Of a stretch of DNA of 64,000 nt, positions 38,401 to 53,400 are shown piece after piece. The stretch is from Ectocarpus siliculosus. Taxonomy: Eukaryota > Sar > Phaeophyceae > Ectocarpales > Ectocarpaceae. The notes under the pieces were generated by a model. The model was not told the DNA's origin and did not search any database. It was given only the letters and a program-made list of their open reading frames with translations. Both the position numbers and the translations under genes were made by a program. The DNA lies in NCBI GenBank assembly GCA_000310025.1, contig FN649742.1, forward strand, positions 2,957,471 to 3,021,470, written 5' to 3'. Numbering within the stretch: position 1 is the stretch's first letter; every line of letters begins with the position of its first letter.

Positions 38401-41400
38401 CCGAGTGAAGGCCGCCACTTGTCTTGGAAGTAACATCGACCCTCGCCGACGGGTACTACGGGCCGGGTCACGAAGTCGAGATACTGATCAAGTACACCGC
38501 CCCGGTAGTGGTCTACGGCGTCCCGCGGCTGCGACTAGACCTTGGCGACGCCGATGGCTACGCGTCGTTTGAAGCGTTGAAGGACGGCACGAACAACACC
38601 CTGGTGTTTGTCTACGTCGTGCGAGAAGGTGCGCGTGCTTTGCGTTGTTGCCGGGGTTACGGACGTGTTTCAGGTTTCTCGTGTGTATGGAAAGTACCTA
38701 TTCAATATACCCCGGGCGACACTGCTATCAAGAGACCATGCCCCGCGCAGGTTTGGCTCAATACCAACTACTCTCGAGTGTGTCTTCCATCAGCAACCCT
38801 ACCCTTTCCCTTGGACGAACAACGTGACGCGCCTTCTTAGGGGATTCTACCGCGGACCTGGACTACACGTCGCCGTTTGCTCTCGAGCTCCCTCAGAACG
38901 ACACCACCGCCCTCAACGCCCTCGGCGCAGTGTCGGTGGTCAACTCGTCGTCCATCCTGCGGTCGTCCACGAACCCGTCTCAAAACGTTTCTCTAGTCTT
39001 GCCAACCAACGGTCGACCAGGGTCCTTGGGAACTCGCGGCAACATTTGGATCGAGGTACGACAACTCTCACTCACGACAGTTTTTATTGTTGCCGGTGGT
39101 TGGCACGTCTCTGTAGGCACACACTCCGTAGAAAGCGCTTGTGAAAAACGGGCCAGACGGCAAGCGATTGCGCGCTCTTCGGCGCACCTGTTTCTAGGGT
39201 TCTTTAATTGTTTTCACGTCAGCAACGTCCGAGGCCTGCTTATTTCGCCAATAGCAAGTACAAGCTTTGTCGTGGTGCAGACGTATCGTCTGCTCGTCGA
39301 CTCGAGGGTCAAATCATGGTGAGCCCGTAGCTCACGCCGCGAATCGTGACCAGAGGTGAATCTCACTTGCGTACAAGATATCTGACAACCGTTGTCAAGG
39401 TAACGTGACTAGCAGGACCCGCATCCAGATTCGATCTAAATCTAGGGCTCATGCGCCTATGCTTCCCCGCCTTTGGGCATACAACACATCAAATACAAAC
39501 ATCACCCACCACCCTTGACGGCATCAGACAACTCCGCCTTCGATTGAGCGCGTGTCGACAACGGCGGCGGACGGAGTGCCCCGCGGTGTCGCCGGCCGCT
39601 CGCAGACGGTCGACGTCTACGGATCCCCGGGACCCCTAGCCTCCGGCGGCTTTCGCCTGTCCTATGGCAACGACGACGGCATCAGCAGAGGTAGCAGCAG
39701 CAGCAGCACCGGCAGTGGCAGCACAAGCACGAGCACAAGCAGCACCATCATCACGCCATGTATAGGCGCTAACTCGACGCTTCTTACGGTCGACGCCGTC
39801 GCCGCGGCGCTCTCCACGTCGAATGACTTCCTCAACGTAACGATAACGGAAGAAGACTCTCCGTTCGACGACGCGCGTAGATTTGCGGTGAAGTTCGACA
39901 CGCCGGAGGTTGGGGTAGGTACACTGGGGGTCGTTGACGCCGACGACGACTGCGGGTGGCTCCAGTGCGAAGATACTGAGGGCGACGGGGTCGGAGACTG
40001 CGACGAATCTGGCGTCATCATTAATCGAGATGCGTCTGTAGCTTTGCAAGAGGGGGCAATCGAGGTATGGTTTTGATGCAGTTTGTTTTGCATCGAGTTC
40101 GTTCCGTGCATGCTTTGACTACATATGCATTGACTAGGCTCTTTGTCTTGTGATGTACACTTTTGTGATTGTTCCAATATGGCGTGCTTCTGCAAGAATG
40201 TAGTAGTAGGTCGTTGGTTGGTGGTCGATGCTTGTGTATGCGGTATGTTTGTATACTTGTTGCTGGAAACGCGAAGACAATAAAGGTTCAATCGCACGGG
40301 CTCATGAAAACGCAACCGTACCCGATGTCAATTTTGTAGCGGGTTTCCTCTTTGTGTTGGCCGCAGTCTGTTGATCAACAGCCGTCCAACCAACACAAGC
40401 TATCTCCTTTCTCCGCCCTCGTTCGATATGATACAACAAGCCCTTCCCGACCCATTTGTACGCTTCTCTTCACGATTCCTCTCCCTCCGGTGGCTACACT
40501 TCACCGTCCGTTGTGGGTGCCTTGAGTAGGTTGTCCTGCACTTTACGGCCCCTGTAACCGTCAACACAACGCAAGGCAACCCAGTTTTGCTCCTGCGAGT
40601 GGATCCAACCAACGATACAGCCGCATCCGACGGCGTTTCTGCGACTAGCGTCGTCAACTCCACCTCTGATGGAATACGTGCAGCCCAACACGTCCCGGGC
40701 TTGACCCAGTTCGTGGACGTGGGTGTGGATGCTCCACGGTAAGGATCGATTTGACGCTTGCAGTCTTGGTGAAGAAAGCGCTGTATATTAGATGCGTGCA
40801 ATTGGTTATTGAACGGTCTGCGAATTGCCTCTGATATCGAGAGAGAGGTATCGCCAAGCCTCGTCGACTCGTGGCGACTTTTTCATGCTGGTACAGCCGT
40901 GCGTGGTATAGGGATAGGGATGCGAAGGGGCAACATCGTGGGGGTTGAAAAGCGGATGACCCGCCCACCACTCGCGTGTCTGCGTGTAGAACGTGGCGAT
41001 AGAGAAAAAATCGTGTTGTACCTGCACCTCAAGCCACCACGGCCACCCGCCTGCTCACCTACCTAGGCAGAACCCGCATAACTTTCCCCGCCGATTCTTG
41101 TTGAAAAATTCCCGTCGTGCTGCCCTTTTTCTGATATCGCCACTGGTCCGGCCCGTTGTTGTCGTCCCCTCGTTTAAAGCCCCGTAACGCAAGGTCATTT
41201 CCGATTGTCCTACGGAGGGACGGTGTCAGAGTGCATGGATGTGAACTCCGCCGAGTCCGCCGCCGGTGGTTTCAGCGTGAAATCTCGCCTCCAAGAGCTC
41301 GGAGAGGTAAAAAATCGTGCACTACAGTAGTTGCAGCAGTACTCTTGTAGTGATAGAAGTAGCAGCAGGAACACTTGTGGAATCAGCGAGGTGTAGTCTA

Positions 41401-44400
41401 ATAGTTTTGGTTTTATGTCAACCCTCATGTCCAACACTTGGATTGGAGCTCAACCCAAACATGGTGTTTAATCACAGAAATTCTTGGTGTCTAACTGGTC
41501 TTGCGGAGGGACACATGCTATATCTGTTGCATGGTAATTGTGTTGAGATTCAATATCACGGGTGGCGGAGTGTGTCACATTTCCGGTGACAGCATTCAGT
41601 TGCTTCAGCTCGCGGTTTCACCCTTATCCCGACGTCGCCGACAATGACCTGCTTGCTCGTCCCGCCTTCCACGCCGCCTGCGGTAATGGCCGCTGTGACG
41701 TTTGTCGTACTTCAGCCAGCGGCTGCCTTAACTAGTACTGAAATATGCCGATCATATTGAAACACAAGCCACCGCCCCAATACCTGTCTTCAACCAGCTT
41801 AACCCCTCCCCCGCTTCACCCCCTCTAAAATTTTGCTCTCACACTTTGTTTCACTCTTCGGGATACTGTAGATAAATATCCTCGGGGTCGACAAGGTGAC
41901 GCGCGAGCCCCGGGGGAACGGCTTCCGGTTCACCGTCGTCTTTCACGCGGGCAACCCCAGCGCCGTGGAGGTGCCGCCTGCAGGAAATATCACCGAGGTA
42001 ATACTTGTGGTTGAGATATTTCATGTCCGTCAGCGGTGATGACGGTGGGGCGGTGGTTGTCTGGTCTTCGGCGGCAATTTTATAAAGGGTTGCTTCAATA
42101 CGGAACAGACGATCGTTGGGCATTTCGGTGACGAGCAGGGGAGGGGGCACGTGGAGGGGGGTACTTGCCCTAACCGTAGGCGTATTGCTTCTTTTCCTGA
42201 CTGCGCTCTGGGGCGCGGATAAGCGAAATACTAAATGCCTACATTAGCTTCCGCGAACCAGATAGTCTCGGCAAGGCGATGTGGGTCAAAGGGCGCCAGT
42301 AGGGCACCTGGTCTGGGAGAGGCAAAAGAGTGATGGGGCGCGGGTCAGCATTCCTGCGGTTAGACGCGTGGGTTCGTCAGAGCTCAGCGGTCCTTCGGTT
42401 ATTGTCTTTCTCGAACGAGGCAATTTCTCCTCTTGGTCGTGTGTACCAGGAAAGGAAGGAACCGAAGGAGCTGTTGGCCAGACCTTTATCGATAACGAAA
42501 ACAAAAGTAGGCATGCAATATTGTGCTTTGTTCCCCACGAAGAAGTTCTTCTCTACAGGCGTCTATCTGCCTGTCTGTCTTTCTTACTGCTTGCCTGCCT
42601 GTCTGTCTTCGCTCTTCTCATCTTCAGGGCTGTCTTGTGAACTTTGATCCACCTCTAGAAGCGTCCGACTTTTCCATACCGGATACCGAACGGCTATCTT
42701 TCCTCTACGCTCTCCAGGTATGAACGTTGGTTAGCTACTCCTTTTCTGCTTCCCGTGGCTGTGTAGCTGACCCGTCCTTCCATGCGTCTCCGTTGTGATC
42801 AAGCCCTTTCACCTTTTCAAGTTCATTGTCAGATGTGTCAAATTAATAGTAGTGCCATCCCCTTAGTCGGAAAAAACAGCACATATCATCCTCGGTGGAT
42901 ATATCGTCATTGAGAGTTACAGCAAAGTTCAAAGCGTACACAAAAACGAATCAGCTACCTATGTAGGTTTAGCAAACGTCCTTTCGTGGTTAGTTCGACC
43001 ATGCTACATCCACCACCTCCGCTTTATCTTCCCTTTGTTTCCATTTGGCCCTCTCTCTTTGCACGGCGTATTCGTGGACATCCCTCCTGGCATGGTACAC
43101 GACCCGGCACACGGCATGGCATTAAAATGGTACGGTATCGGTATGGTATTGGGACGCCATTGACACGTCATACGGTAGCCGGGCGACACTTCGGACGGCC
43201 TCGAAATCGCCGGCCCGGACGCCCTAGAGCTAAATGGCTCCACCATCCTGCGTGTTTCCACCACACCTTCCCAAGCGGCTAACTTGACCTTCTACAGCGG
43301 CGATACTAGCACCAGTACCAGCACCAGCGGCAGCGGCAACGACAACCAAGAGGGAGAAGAAGTTTTTAGCGGTACTTTGGGGCTCCACGGTTTCTCGCTT
43401 CGCGGCGACGACGACGGTGCTGTTTCTGTTTTTGATTTACCACCGGTGGTCGTGGACTGTTCGGACGTTCCCGTGGTGCTGAACGTGACGGCGACGGCCT
43501 TCGCGGGGGAGTACGGCGCGGGGCAGAGGATCTATTTCTGGGTGCGGTCGCTGTAGCGATACATACGTTCGTGGGTCGTACTCTGCGTACTGTCCCATGT
43601 CGTAGCAGAGAGGCCTCGTTGGTGTAGACCATACCTTGTGGTGGCACGAGTTAAGAGTCGACCGGCATTTTAAATCACGGTTTGAAAAGTGATGACAAAT
43701 TCTGGTTAGCCTTGTTCATTTCTCCCACATCTCCTCCCTCACGTTGAAAATGTGGCTGAAAGTGGTACACTCACATAGGAATACACCCGTTGGCTCCGCC
43801 CCCGGCCATGACGTTAGCAGTAGTGATCAGGTTCTTCCATTCATAGAATCACCTTGTGTAAAAGTATCTGCGAACGCCGCTGGCCTGTTTGGTGTCACGA
43901 GTTATAGGTGGAATTTTCTGGCGATGTTATCGTCGACGAGGACGGGTCTCCACAGCTTCTCCTCGAAACCGGGGCCGAAGACAGGGCGGCCAAATTCTAC
44001 ACGGGAAACGGGACGTCGGTGTTGACGTTTCGTTCCACTGTGCAGGTTGGTGTTCGCGCTCGTTTCTTAGCACGTCGCTCCATCCCTCCCCTCCCTCGCG
44101 ACGGAGATCAGCGCAACATCAGCATTGCACCGGTCGCGGCTGTTGATGACGCTGGATCTATCCGGATTTTGTCTCCGTGTAGGCTGCCCTTGTCACGGTT
44201 GACAACGTAATGATCAGCAAGATGTTGTGTATCTTCGTTCTCCCTTCCCCCTCCTCGGGATTCCCGTATGTCACTCTTTCACGACCATACAACCGCAACA
44301 CAAATTCTGTGAGCAGTAGTTCGCGTGAAATTTTGTTGATGCTTTGTTGAACACATAGCCATGCTCTGCCATGTGGTGTCAGGAGAGAGACTCGACGCCA

Positions 44401-47400
44401 TCCTTGGGCCCGTACTCTCAAACGGCGTTGACAAGGAACGGCGGCTTCGTGCGGAGCGCTAGCTTCTATTCGTCTGTAGATGCAGACCTCCGATTACCTA
44501 GCAGGTACGTGAGCGTGTGATTGCAGAAGTTTCGTGACCGTCATATTATCTCGGCAACGAAGTCCACCTTTTCTCGCTATTCTCGGTTCTCGTTCAGCGT
44601 TCTGTGCTGGTTGGGCTCAATTTTGCCAAGGATATTCATGGAGGAAGTATGATGTTTTGTCTTCATCCCATCTTCGGATGGACATCGTTGGCTCTTTGCT
44701 GGCTGTCACTCAGGAACATGAAGAAGCTGTTTCTCTATCCGCTTGCTCGTACCGTGCTTGATGTGGCCAGCATGGAGTTGACGAGCGACAGTAAGAAAAG
44801 CAAGTCCGGCAAGTGCTTTCCTCGTGCACGCATTAATCATTGAACCATGTCTTCGGAATTGGTTGGCCCTCAGATCCGGCAGCTTCAACTACTCTGCAGA
44901 CGGAGGCGCGATCGTCATCGATACCTCTGTTCCGCAGGTGAGCAGCAATGGAATATTTCGAGGTGTTATTGGGGCAGGGTAGGCGTGGAACTGAAAGAAC
45001 CACACATCACACGGAAAGATTGTTGCCGTTCAGTACAACTGTTTTATTTTTCTATCCGTTGAGATTCGAGCCGGAAGCGCTCCAGAGTACGTAGCGTATG
45101 GTTCCATGCTGACAGCCCCTTCCTGGTGCACGACGCACGCCTCGACTTCCGTGGCCGATACGTTACAATTACATCAAACACGATCCTCGTTGCACGCACA
45201 TCTCTTCCCCCGAGTACACAAACAACCACAGGTCACGCCCGTTCACATGCATGTCGGATTCCGTTGCAACTACCCCAGCATACTCCCCATACCAACTTCG
45301 CGGGACCCGCATAGGTGACTTCCGTTTTCACCTCAAAGGAGGACGGCGTGTACGGGGAGGGCGAGGAGGTGGCCCTGTACGTGGTGTACAGCCACCCTAT
45401 GGACGTCCTCGGGACGCCAACGGTGCCCCTGAATTCCGGAGGGGAGGCGTCGTTCACCCTGGGGGGGCGGAAGCAGGTCGGTTAGAAGAGTAGGAACATG
45501 TATACGTGTATTTTATCGCCAAACGTCGGGAAGACCACGCTGCACATGTTTCCCCTTGATAGTTTTTCTGAAGCTTTAGACTATCTGGTAAGCACGGAAT
45601 AACTCTAAAACAACATTGAATATAAGTTAGCATGTACCATGTGTGGAATCTATGAAGAAGGTCTCAGTTGCTTCGGAGATCGAACTGTACTGCTTCCAAG
45701 ACGGAACAGCAAAATCGCCATCAAGCAGCCGTTTCAGCGTAATCGAAAGCGCCATCAACGTCTTTCCGTTCAATGGAACTCGTCGCAGTCAGTCACGATC
45801 GAGCAGCTCTTTCCGTCGTTCCTCTTGCGATCATTTTCAACAGTTATAATTCACGTCGCGTCTTTGTCGGGAGATATTTACACGTCCCACGCGCCCGTTT
45901 TCAGCGAATTACAGTTACCCCATAGTCCACGCTATCCCTATCATTTCGCCAGTCGTTGCGCCGTCTCAGGACTGACCACCACCAACGCTGCCGCCGTACT
46001 AGATTGTGTCTGTGGCAGGCGACGATGACGCCGATTTCGCGTTCGGAGTTGCCCAAGTCACGGCCGGATCGTTTCGCCTTCAGTACGAGGGCGAGACCAC
46101 GGATTGCATCGGGTGGGCCTCCTATTTTCCCTGCAAAGACTATAACTCATAGTGTTTCTGTTTGTTAGTGCAAACGACCCGTACGTACGTTGTTGGTGCC
46201 GAGAAAGAAACCACCACCGCCTGTTGAAGATTGCGTCTAGCTTGCACGGGCGACACAGTAGACAAACGGCTATGCTACTAGTTTCAAACGCACGTGACCC
46301 CACCCCCCTCCCACCCACCCTTCGCCAAACAGGGTGACAAAACTCTTTCTGGCGACAGCAAATGGCACAGATACCCTGATCTCTCCGTTTAAAAGGTTGT
46401 GGTGAACAATGGTCTGATGTGATGTGATGTATCGTGAGATGCTAGACGGTGACCACTTAGGTTGTTTGGTTTATTCGTGGTGCACGTGTGTGTTACGCGA
46501 TGCGATGCGGCAGTTTCAACTCGAGCGAGGACGCAACACTGGCGCTGGGAAATCTCAAGGCCTTTTCCGACGGCGGCATCGACAACGTTACTGTTTCAGC
46601 TTCAAAGGGGGGCTACAACTTTGAGGTATACTTCTGGATAGCCTAGGCTGGGCAACTGGTCTAGTGCAACGTTTCCTGTATACGAGCATTCGTTCAGTGT
46701 CCGAGCCTCGTTACAACACTTTTTTTCGTTGATCAACGTTTGGAGCGCGAGTCCGTATGTATCATGAAACCTTGCCTAGACGAGTGTGGCGATAAGTTCG
46801 TACGCCCTACAAACTCCTGCTCCTGCTGCTGCTGATGATCATGCTAGGTATCGTTCACCGCGGGCGACGCGGCGTACGAACGCTACCCGTCCGCGCTGGA
46901 GGTGCCGTGGAACTTCTACGAGGGCTGCGAAGCGTTCGTTCCGGCAAACGCGAAACCAACTCGTATCGTTCAAGACACGTTGGTGTTCCTATATCAGGTA
47001 CTGGTACATGTTGACCATATTGTTTTGAGGGGAATGACATACGATTGGTGAATACAAACCCTTCGGCATTGGTATATGTGCGGTGGATGGGCAGCTTCTC
47101 TTCCACAGGCCTCCGTTCGGTCGAAGCATCCACTGCTAAATACCCGTCAACCAAACGTACACGTGCACCGTGCCGACTTCAGTCCTGTCGTCAACTATTA
47201 TTCGCTCCCCATTCGCTCCCCACCCAAACAACACGTGATTCAGCGTGTATGGTCCCCAATGAGTGCTTCAAGGTGAACCAGTTCGAGTCTCCCTTCACAT
47301 TCCTCGGCGTTTTGATAAACCCAGACCTCAATTGAAAGAGACGTTGGAGACAATCTGGCCACATTCTCAAGCCAAGCTCAAGCCAAGTGCCAAAAAATGT

Positions 47401-50400
47401 TTTGATTCCGTCCACAAAAAACCTCTGCCATTGCGCCGTAGGTGGAGAAATCTGACGCGGCCTGGCGCTTGGATGTCGGGAACGACACGACCGTTGAGGT
47501 TGATGAATCCACGTCGTACATCAGGCGCCACCAGTCCAGGAGCCTTACAGACGGTAACACGAGCCTACCGGACGAGCCGCTACGGGCGAGCGGGAGCAAT
47601 ATCGTCGTGAACACAACGCAGCCCGTGGTCACCGGCGTGTACGGTGTAAACGGCAACGGTAAGAGGGTGGGAGGGCGAGGTGTAATCGTGGCCATGCGCA
47701 CCCTGTAGTCTTTGCGCACAAACCTCAGGGAGGCGAAGAAAGATGGAGTGAGACAGATGGCAGAGGAGAGAGCGATCGGTTGAAAGAGAGAGACAGAGAG
47801 AGAAGGGAGAGAGAGAGACAGGCAGAGAGAGGAAGAGAGAGACAGAGAGACAGAAAGAGAGAGAGAGCAGCTCACATTAACAACGATCAAGACCAGTCTT
47901 GTACCGATTGGACACCAAGGGCCTACAACAGTGAATGACGAGCCCCCTTTGGTTTGTGCGAGCAGAAAACCACGCAGGACACACGTCTAACAACAAGGAG
48001 AGAAAAATGAACAAGCTCCGCAGAGAACCTGTGCGTGCATCGTTGTCTTGTGCCGACGAGCAGGACCTTTCGGATACAACCAAGAAGTTGAAATCCGGGT
48101 CGACTTTTCGCTTCCGGTAACGGTTCCCGAAGTCGATGAGGCTGCTTCTACCACAACCACCACCACTGCTACGGCAGCTACAACAGACGAGCTATCGCTA
48201 CCGGTGCTTTCTGTCGTCATCGGGTCGACGTCAACGGCAAGGACGACAACGTATCTAACGGCGGCCGCTGTATATGCGACGCAAGACGAGTCGTCGACTG
48301 ACGCTACCTCATCAGCACTAGCAAACGCCTCGCTGCACAACTCCAGCTCGGTGTTTTTGAAGTACCTGGTTGCCGCGGACGATGAGTCGGTCGACCTCAG
48401 GTATCGCTCGAGGGCCTCATTCAACTGTTTATGCGTATTGTGTATTGCATGCGCCATCGAACCTTGCTCTCGTATAGTGATTGATGCTCCGGTAGGGGGG
48501 TGCACTCTTGGGAAAAAGCGTGTACCCTCGGTGATCGAGTATCAAAACAGGACGCGGCCAATAGGTTTACTACGTAGAGTTTGTCTCCTTACTCACCCGA
48601 AAGTGTAAGACGAGGTGACCCTCTACCGTAGCATCGCTCCTAAAGTTATAGGACGATAACCTACCCGCGAAAAACACAATGACAGGGCAACCACGCCCGG
48701 CACGGTTACCCCTTTTTCTCAATGTCTCCGGTATCCTCTTCCCGAACGGCTGCACGTGTTCGTAGATACCTCGACTCGTCCTCTCTTGTGGGGGACATCC
48801 GAAGACTGAGCTCCAACCCTCTCACCGCAGCCGATTTGGCCCTGCCGGTGCCGGGCGACAACGGAAGTCTCAGCCACAACGCAGACATTGTCGTTCACGC
48901 TGCCGATCAAGTAAGAATATCGCCTGGGGTGGCGTCCACGGTGTTAATACTGGATTGATCTTGAAGTCCTGGTTTGCTAGCTTTGCGTGTAGAAAAACGT
49001 TTGGCAGAAACACTAGCGTGTCGGTCGACGGCGGCATTGAAAGGATCAACCAGGATGGGGATTTGCCCCGCATATTCCGCCAGGACAGACAGGAAGAAGG
49101 ACGAAATGTGAATCTCGACCACGGTTCTTTGCGTTGGGTCGTCAACCCTGTAGGTTTGTCGTGTGAGACGGACCCATAGATAGTTGTTCTTGTTACTCTT
49201 GTTTGACAGTAGAAAAGTAAGAGTACGATTGGTCACACATCTACACACGATAGGGAGTGGTGTTGCTAAAACAACAGGTTTTTCTTGGGGTGTCCGACAG
49301 ATTGGCAATGACTGATCGCCACCTGTGATCAGGATACCGGCGAATGGTTGAATCCAGGTCGCATGCAGCGTAGCTATCGCCGAACTGCACACGAGGACAA
49401 GTCAATCTGTTCGCAACATTTTCGTGTTTCAACCGAGCCCCACCTTCTGTGTGTCTCCCGCCCCACCACCCCCCTACCACGACCGCGACCACGACCATGG
49501 CAACAGGACACTTTCGTACACAACGTGACCCGCACCCCTTCAACGGGACTCCTTGGCATTGGCGACGAGGCGACCCTGACGGCACATTTTTCCCGAAAGG
49601 TATGCAGTATATGGTACGGCTGTGAATACAAACGCCACTACAACATGCGTGGCGTGTGGCGCGATTTTCCGCCAGCAATGAACCTGGCATGGTTTACCCG
49701 ACGCGTGAGGCAGCAGTTTGCATAGTTGCAAGACAGGTGTTTGGAGCCATTCTCCGGTGTTTGACTCTCGTGGCGATGGTGTTGTGTAATGACAGTCTGT
49801 CTCCATGACTGCTCCCAAAGAATTGCTGGCAAGACCTCCCTGAGTTTCCTCTGATGGTACGAGAAACAACACAACGACCCAATCCAAACGTCCCAAAAGC
49901 ATATTCGACTCAATCTCAGCGAGAACAACAATAATCTGTTCCTACCCACGCCACCCCTTAACGCGACAAAAAACCAGGTGCGCTACACCGGCGAGCCCCC
50001 TACGCTTGAGCTCGCCACCGCCACGCCGTTCGACGTGGTGTCCTGCTCGTCCCCCTCGGCAGGCTCCTTCGCCGACTCGCTCACCTTCTCGTACACCGTT
50101 TCCCCCGGGGACTATTCTTCAGACCTTTCCTACACCAACTCTGGCGCTCTTTCCCTCCTAGTCTCCGCGTCCGCCAACGACAGCGAATCTACGACATCTA
50201 CGACGGAGATCGTGGACGAGTCCGGGAACGACGTGAACGTGACGCTCCCCGCGGTCGGCTCGGAGCTGTCGGTTACGGGGGGAGAGGAGTGGCGGAGGCT
50301 GGAGGCCGAGGAGGGGGAAGGCGAGGGCGCGCTCGTGGTGGACACGTCGAACGTCGTCCTGTACGTGACGTCCACGAACGGGGACGGGGTTTACTACACG

Positions 50401-53400
50401 GGGGAGAGCATTTTCGTTCAGGTGAATGCTTGTTTTTTCCCCTTCCTACAAGCATCGTGGATTTCAACACTGCTCAGAGCGAAACCGGTGGGCCATGTGG
50501 GATCAATGCCTTCATGGAGTGGGGCATTGTACGGGAGCTAAAGGTCTCACTTATCCCATCGGGGAGGTTAGTCAGATGCGGCGAAGATCGTGAAGCTGAC
50601 CCCCGTGTTTAAGATAAGCCTTTGGGGGGCGGGAGTTGTGAATCTCCAGTTGGAACCATGCGGACATCTGGGACGGTAATGCCAACGGAATAGAAGCCAT
50701 CTTCTTGAAAATCCGCGCATGTGCGGTGGGACCTCATACAGTACGCTGCGAGCACAAAAAATATTTTGGGAGGACAGAAACTTGACAAACTCCATGACTT
50801 GTTTCGATCACGTTATTAACCTTTTGTGCCTTTTGTGTCTACCCCTTGTCTTGCTCCCCGCCGCGTTTCGTTTTGTATGTACGAATCTTCCCATGAAACA
50901 ACGTGACGTCATCGTTGAACCAGGTGGTATACAACAACGATGTTGTGATCTTCGGGACTCCTCTGCTGACCCTACGAGTAGGCGACGCTCCTTACTACAA
51001 CCGCAGGGCCGTGTATTCAAGCGGATCCGGGACGTCTGTACTCGTCTTCGAGTACATTGTTGAGGTGCGCGTTTAGATGAATCCCCTCATTCTATACATT
51101 TGTCACGAAAATAGAGGCACGTATCGAGTGGTATTTCGACGGTCTGGCATACGCGCTAGCTTGGATTCAAGTCTACTTTCGTCGGTCATCAAGGGTTAGA
51201 TTTTCGTTCTGTCGAGGAACGAGTTTAATGCATAAGCGTTGCCATCCGCCCTCTACACAATCACTATTGTACTATCCGATGCCGGCTTCCTCGCCTTCCT
51301 CCTCCCTGTTGTTGCTGCCACCACTGCTCACGAAACATCGCATCCCACCCAACATCATTTCCCGTGTCTCCTTCCGTCACCCCCCCCCGAACACAAACAA
51401 ACCTAAACACGCGTGGTGCACTTAAAACACAGCTTGGCGACCACACGATCCGCCTCGACTACGACGGCACGAACGCGCTCTACCTCCCCACCACCACGGA
51501 GGGCTCATCGTCACCAATGTTATCCGAGGAACCCGTATCGGCGGTCCGGTCCAAGTACGACGAGGACATAGACGCCGACCCCACCCTGCCGCCCGTCTGG
51601 TCCCCGGACACGCTTGGAGCGAGGGTTTCGATCACGATTGCCGGAGACGTTACGCCGACGGTGGTGTCGGTGTCGTGCCCCCTGACCCCGGGCGGCGTCG
51701 CCTACGGCGTGGGCGAAGTGATCGACCTGGAGGTGCTGTTCACCACGCGTGTGTACGTGAAAAAATCGATATCGCTGCCCTACCTGCTCGTCGAGACCGG
51801 CGAGGATCGGCGAGGCGACGCGCAGGTGTGCCATGGGTAACAGGGGGGGGGGGGGGGTCACTCATGTGTTGGGAGAGTCGCCATTGCCAAGCACTCATAA
51901 AATGCACTGCAATCTACCCCGAAACGATTGAGTTTATTGAAAGTCATCTATGTGTGGTATTTGTGCCTCCTCTGCGACGTTTCGGGGGGCAGGCCGCGAC
52001 CATACGACGTTTTCCTATGTTTCTTCATCCCTGCCCATACGCGTACGTGTGTTTCGTATGTTGCAGGCAAACTACCTGAGTGGAAACATGACGGACACGC
52101 TCACGTTCCGGTACACCGTGGTGGAGGGCGACAGCACAGACAGGTTCGATATCCTGGACACGCGGACTAACGGTCGCCAAAAGTTCTCCACGGCACTGGT
52201 CAAAGCGCCGGCAGCAGAGGTGGGCATCGGAGTCTTCCTTAGGTCTTCCGCAGAGCGAAAATCTTACTATTACCGATCGACGCCCTGTTGTTGCCACTCC
52301 AGAGAGTTACGGAATAGGTTCCCCCTAGATAAATGGTAACCTTTAGAACTTCATGCTGGTAACGCTTGGGATTCCATCGCGTTGCAGAAAGAGCTAACAA
52401 GTAAACTTCGTTGCTCACCGAATTTGACAAGGTTCTGACTGCAAGTTTGAAGGTGTAGGAAACCACCTGCTTGTGACGGTCGTCGTTCGTCCGCAAAGCC
52501 TGCAAGAGGCGAATTGCTTTGAAGGGCTGAGCCCCCGCACGTTCCTCCTCCCCCCATCCTCCTTGGCCAACCCCCCCACCCCCCCACCAAAACGCAGGTC
52601 AAGGCCGCCTCGGACAGGCCCTCAGTGGACGCTCTCCTGTTCCTTGCCGTCCCCGGGGACCCCGGCACGATTTCCTTCGACAGGAACATCACCCTTGACA
52701 CCGAGGCCCCCTTTGTGCGCTCCGTGACCGTCACCAGTGAGGACGGTGTCTACGGCACCGGGGACACGATTGGCCTCGTCTGCGCCTTCTCGCAGCCGGT
52801 CGTGGTGGTCGGAGAGGCGCAGGGCACACCGTCCATCGGCCTAAGCCTGGGAAGGTCGGACCGGAGCTCCCGAGCGGTGTACTCCGGGGGGAACGGGACT
52901 GCGGACTTCGAGCTGTCCTACACGGTGCGCCGGCGTGGTTCTTGGAGTTGGGGGCGGGTTCCGAGTTCGTGAGAGGCTTACGAGAATAAAATCGGGTCTC
53001 CGTACGAATGCATTGATGGTTAGTAGCCCCGTGGCGTGATTCGATACGGTTGCAGCCCCTCATGCAGTACAACCAGCCTTTCCTCATCTGGTCAGTAATT
53101 ACCGCTCATGACAATTTTTGGGTTCTTTCGTGTTGGTGATTGCAGGTTCAGTACGGGGACTACACCGAGCTCCTCGACTACGAGTCGGCGGACTCGTTCC
53201 TTCTTTTCCAGACTTGGCAGCAGGCGATGGAGAGGAGCGGGGCAGCAATCAAGCGGTCCTCGACAAACCCCTCGCAGGTACCCGAACGCCGGCCATTATA
53301 TGTAGCTACAATCACGGATACCGAACATATGCTTGGGTGTAATGTCACCAACCCTCTTCTTTAGTCAAATATTCAGATTCAAAAATTCAATGTTACTCTT

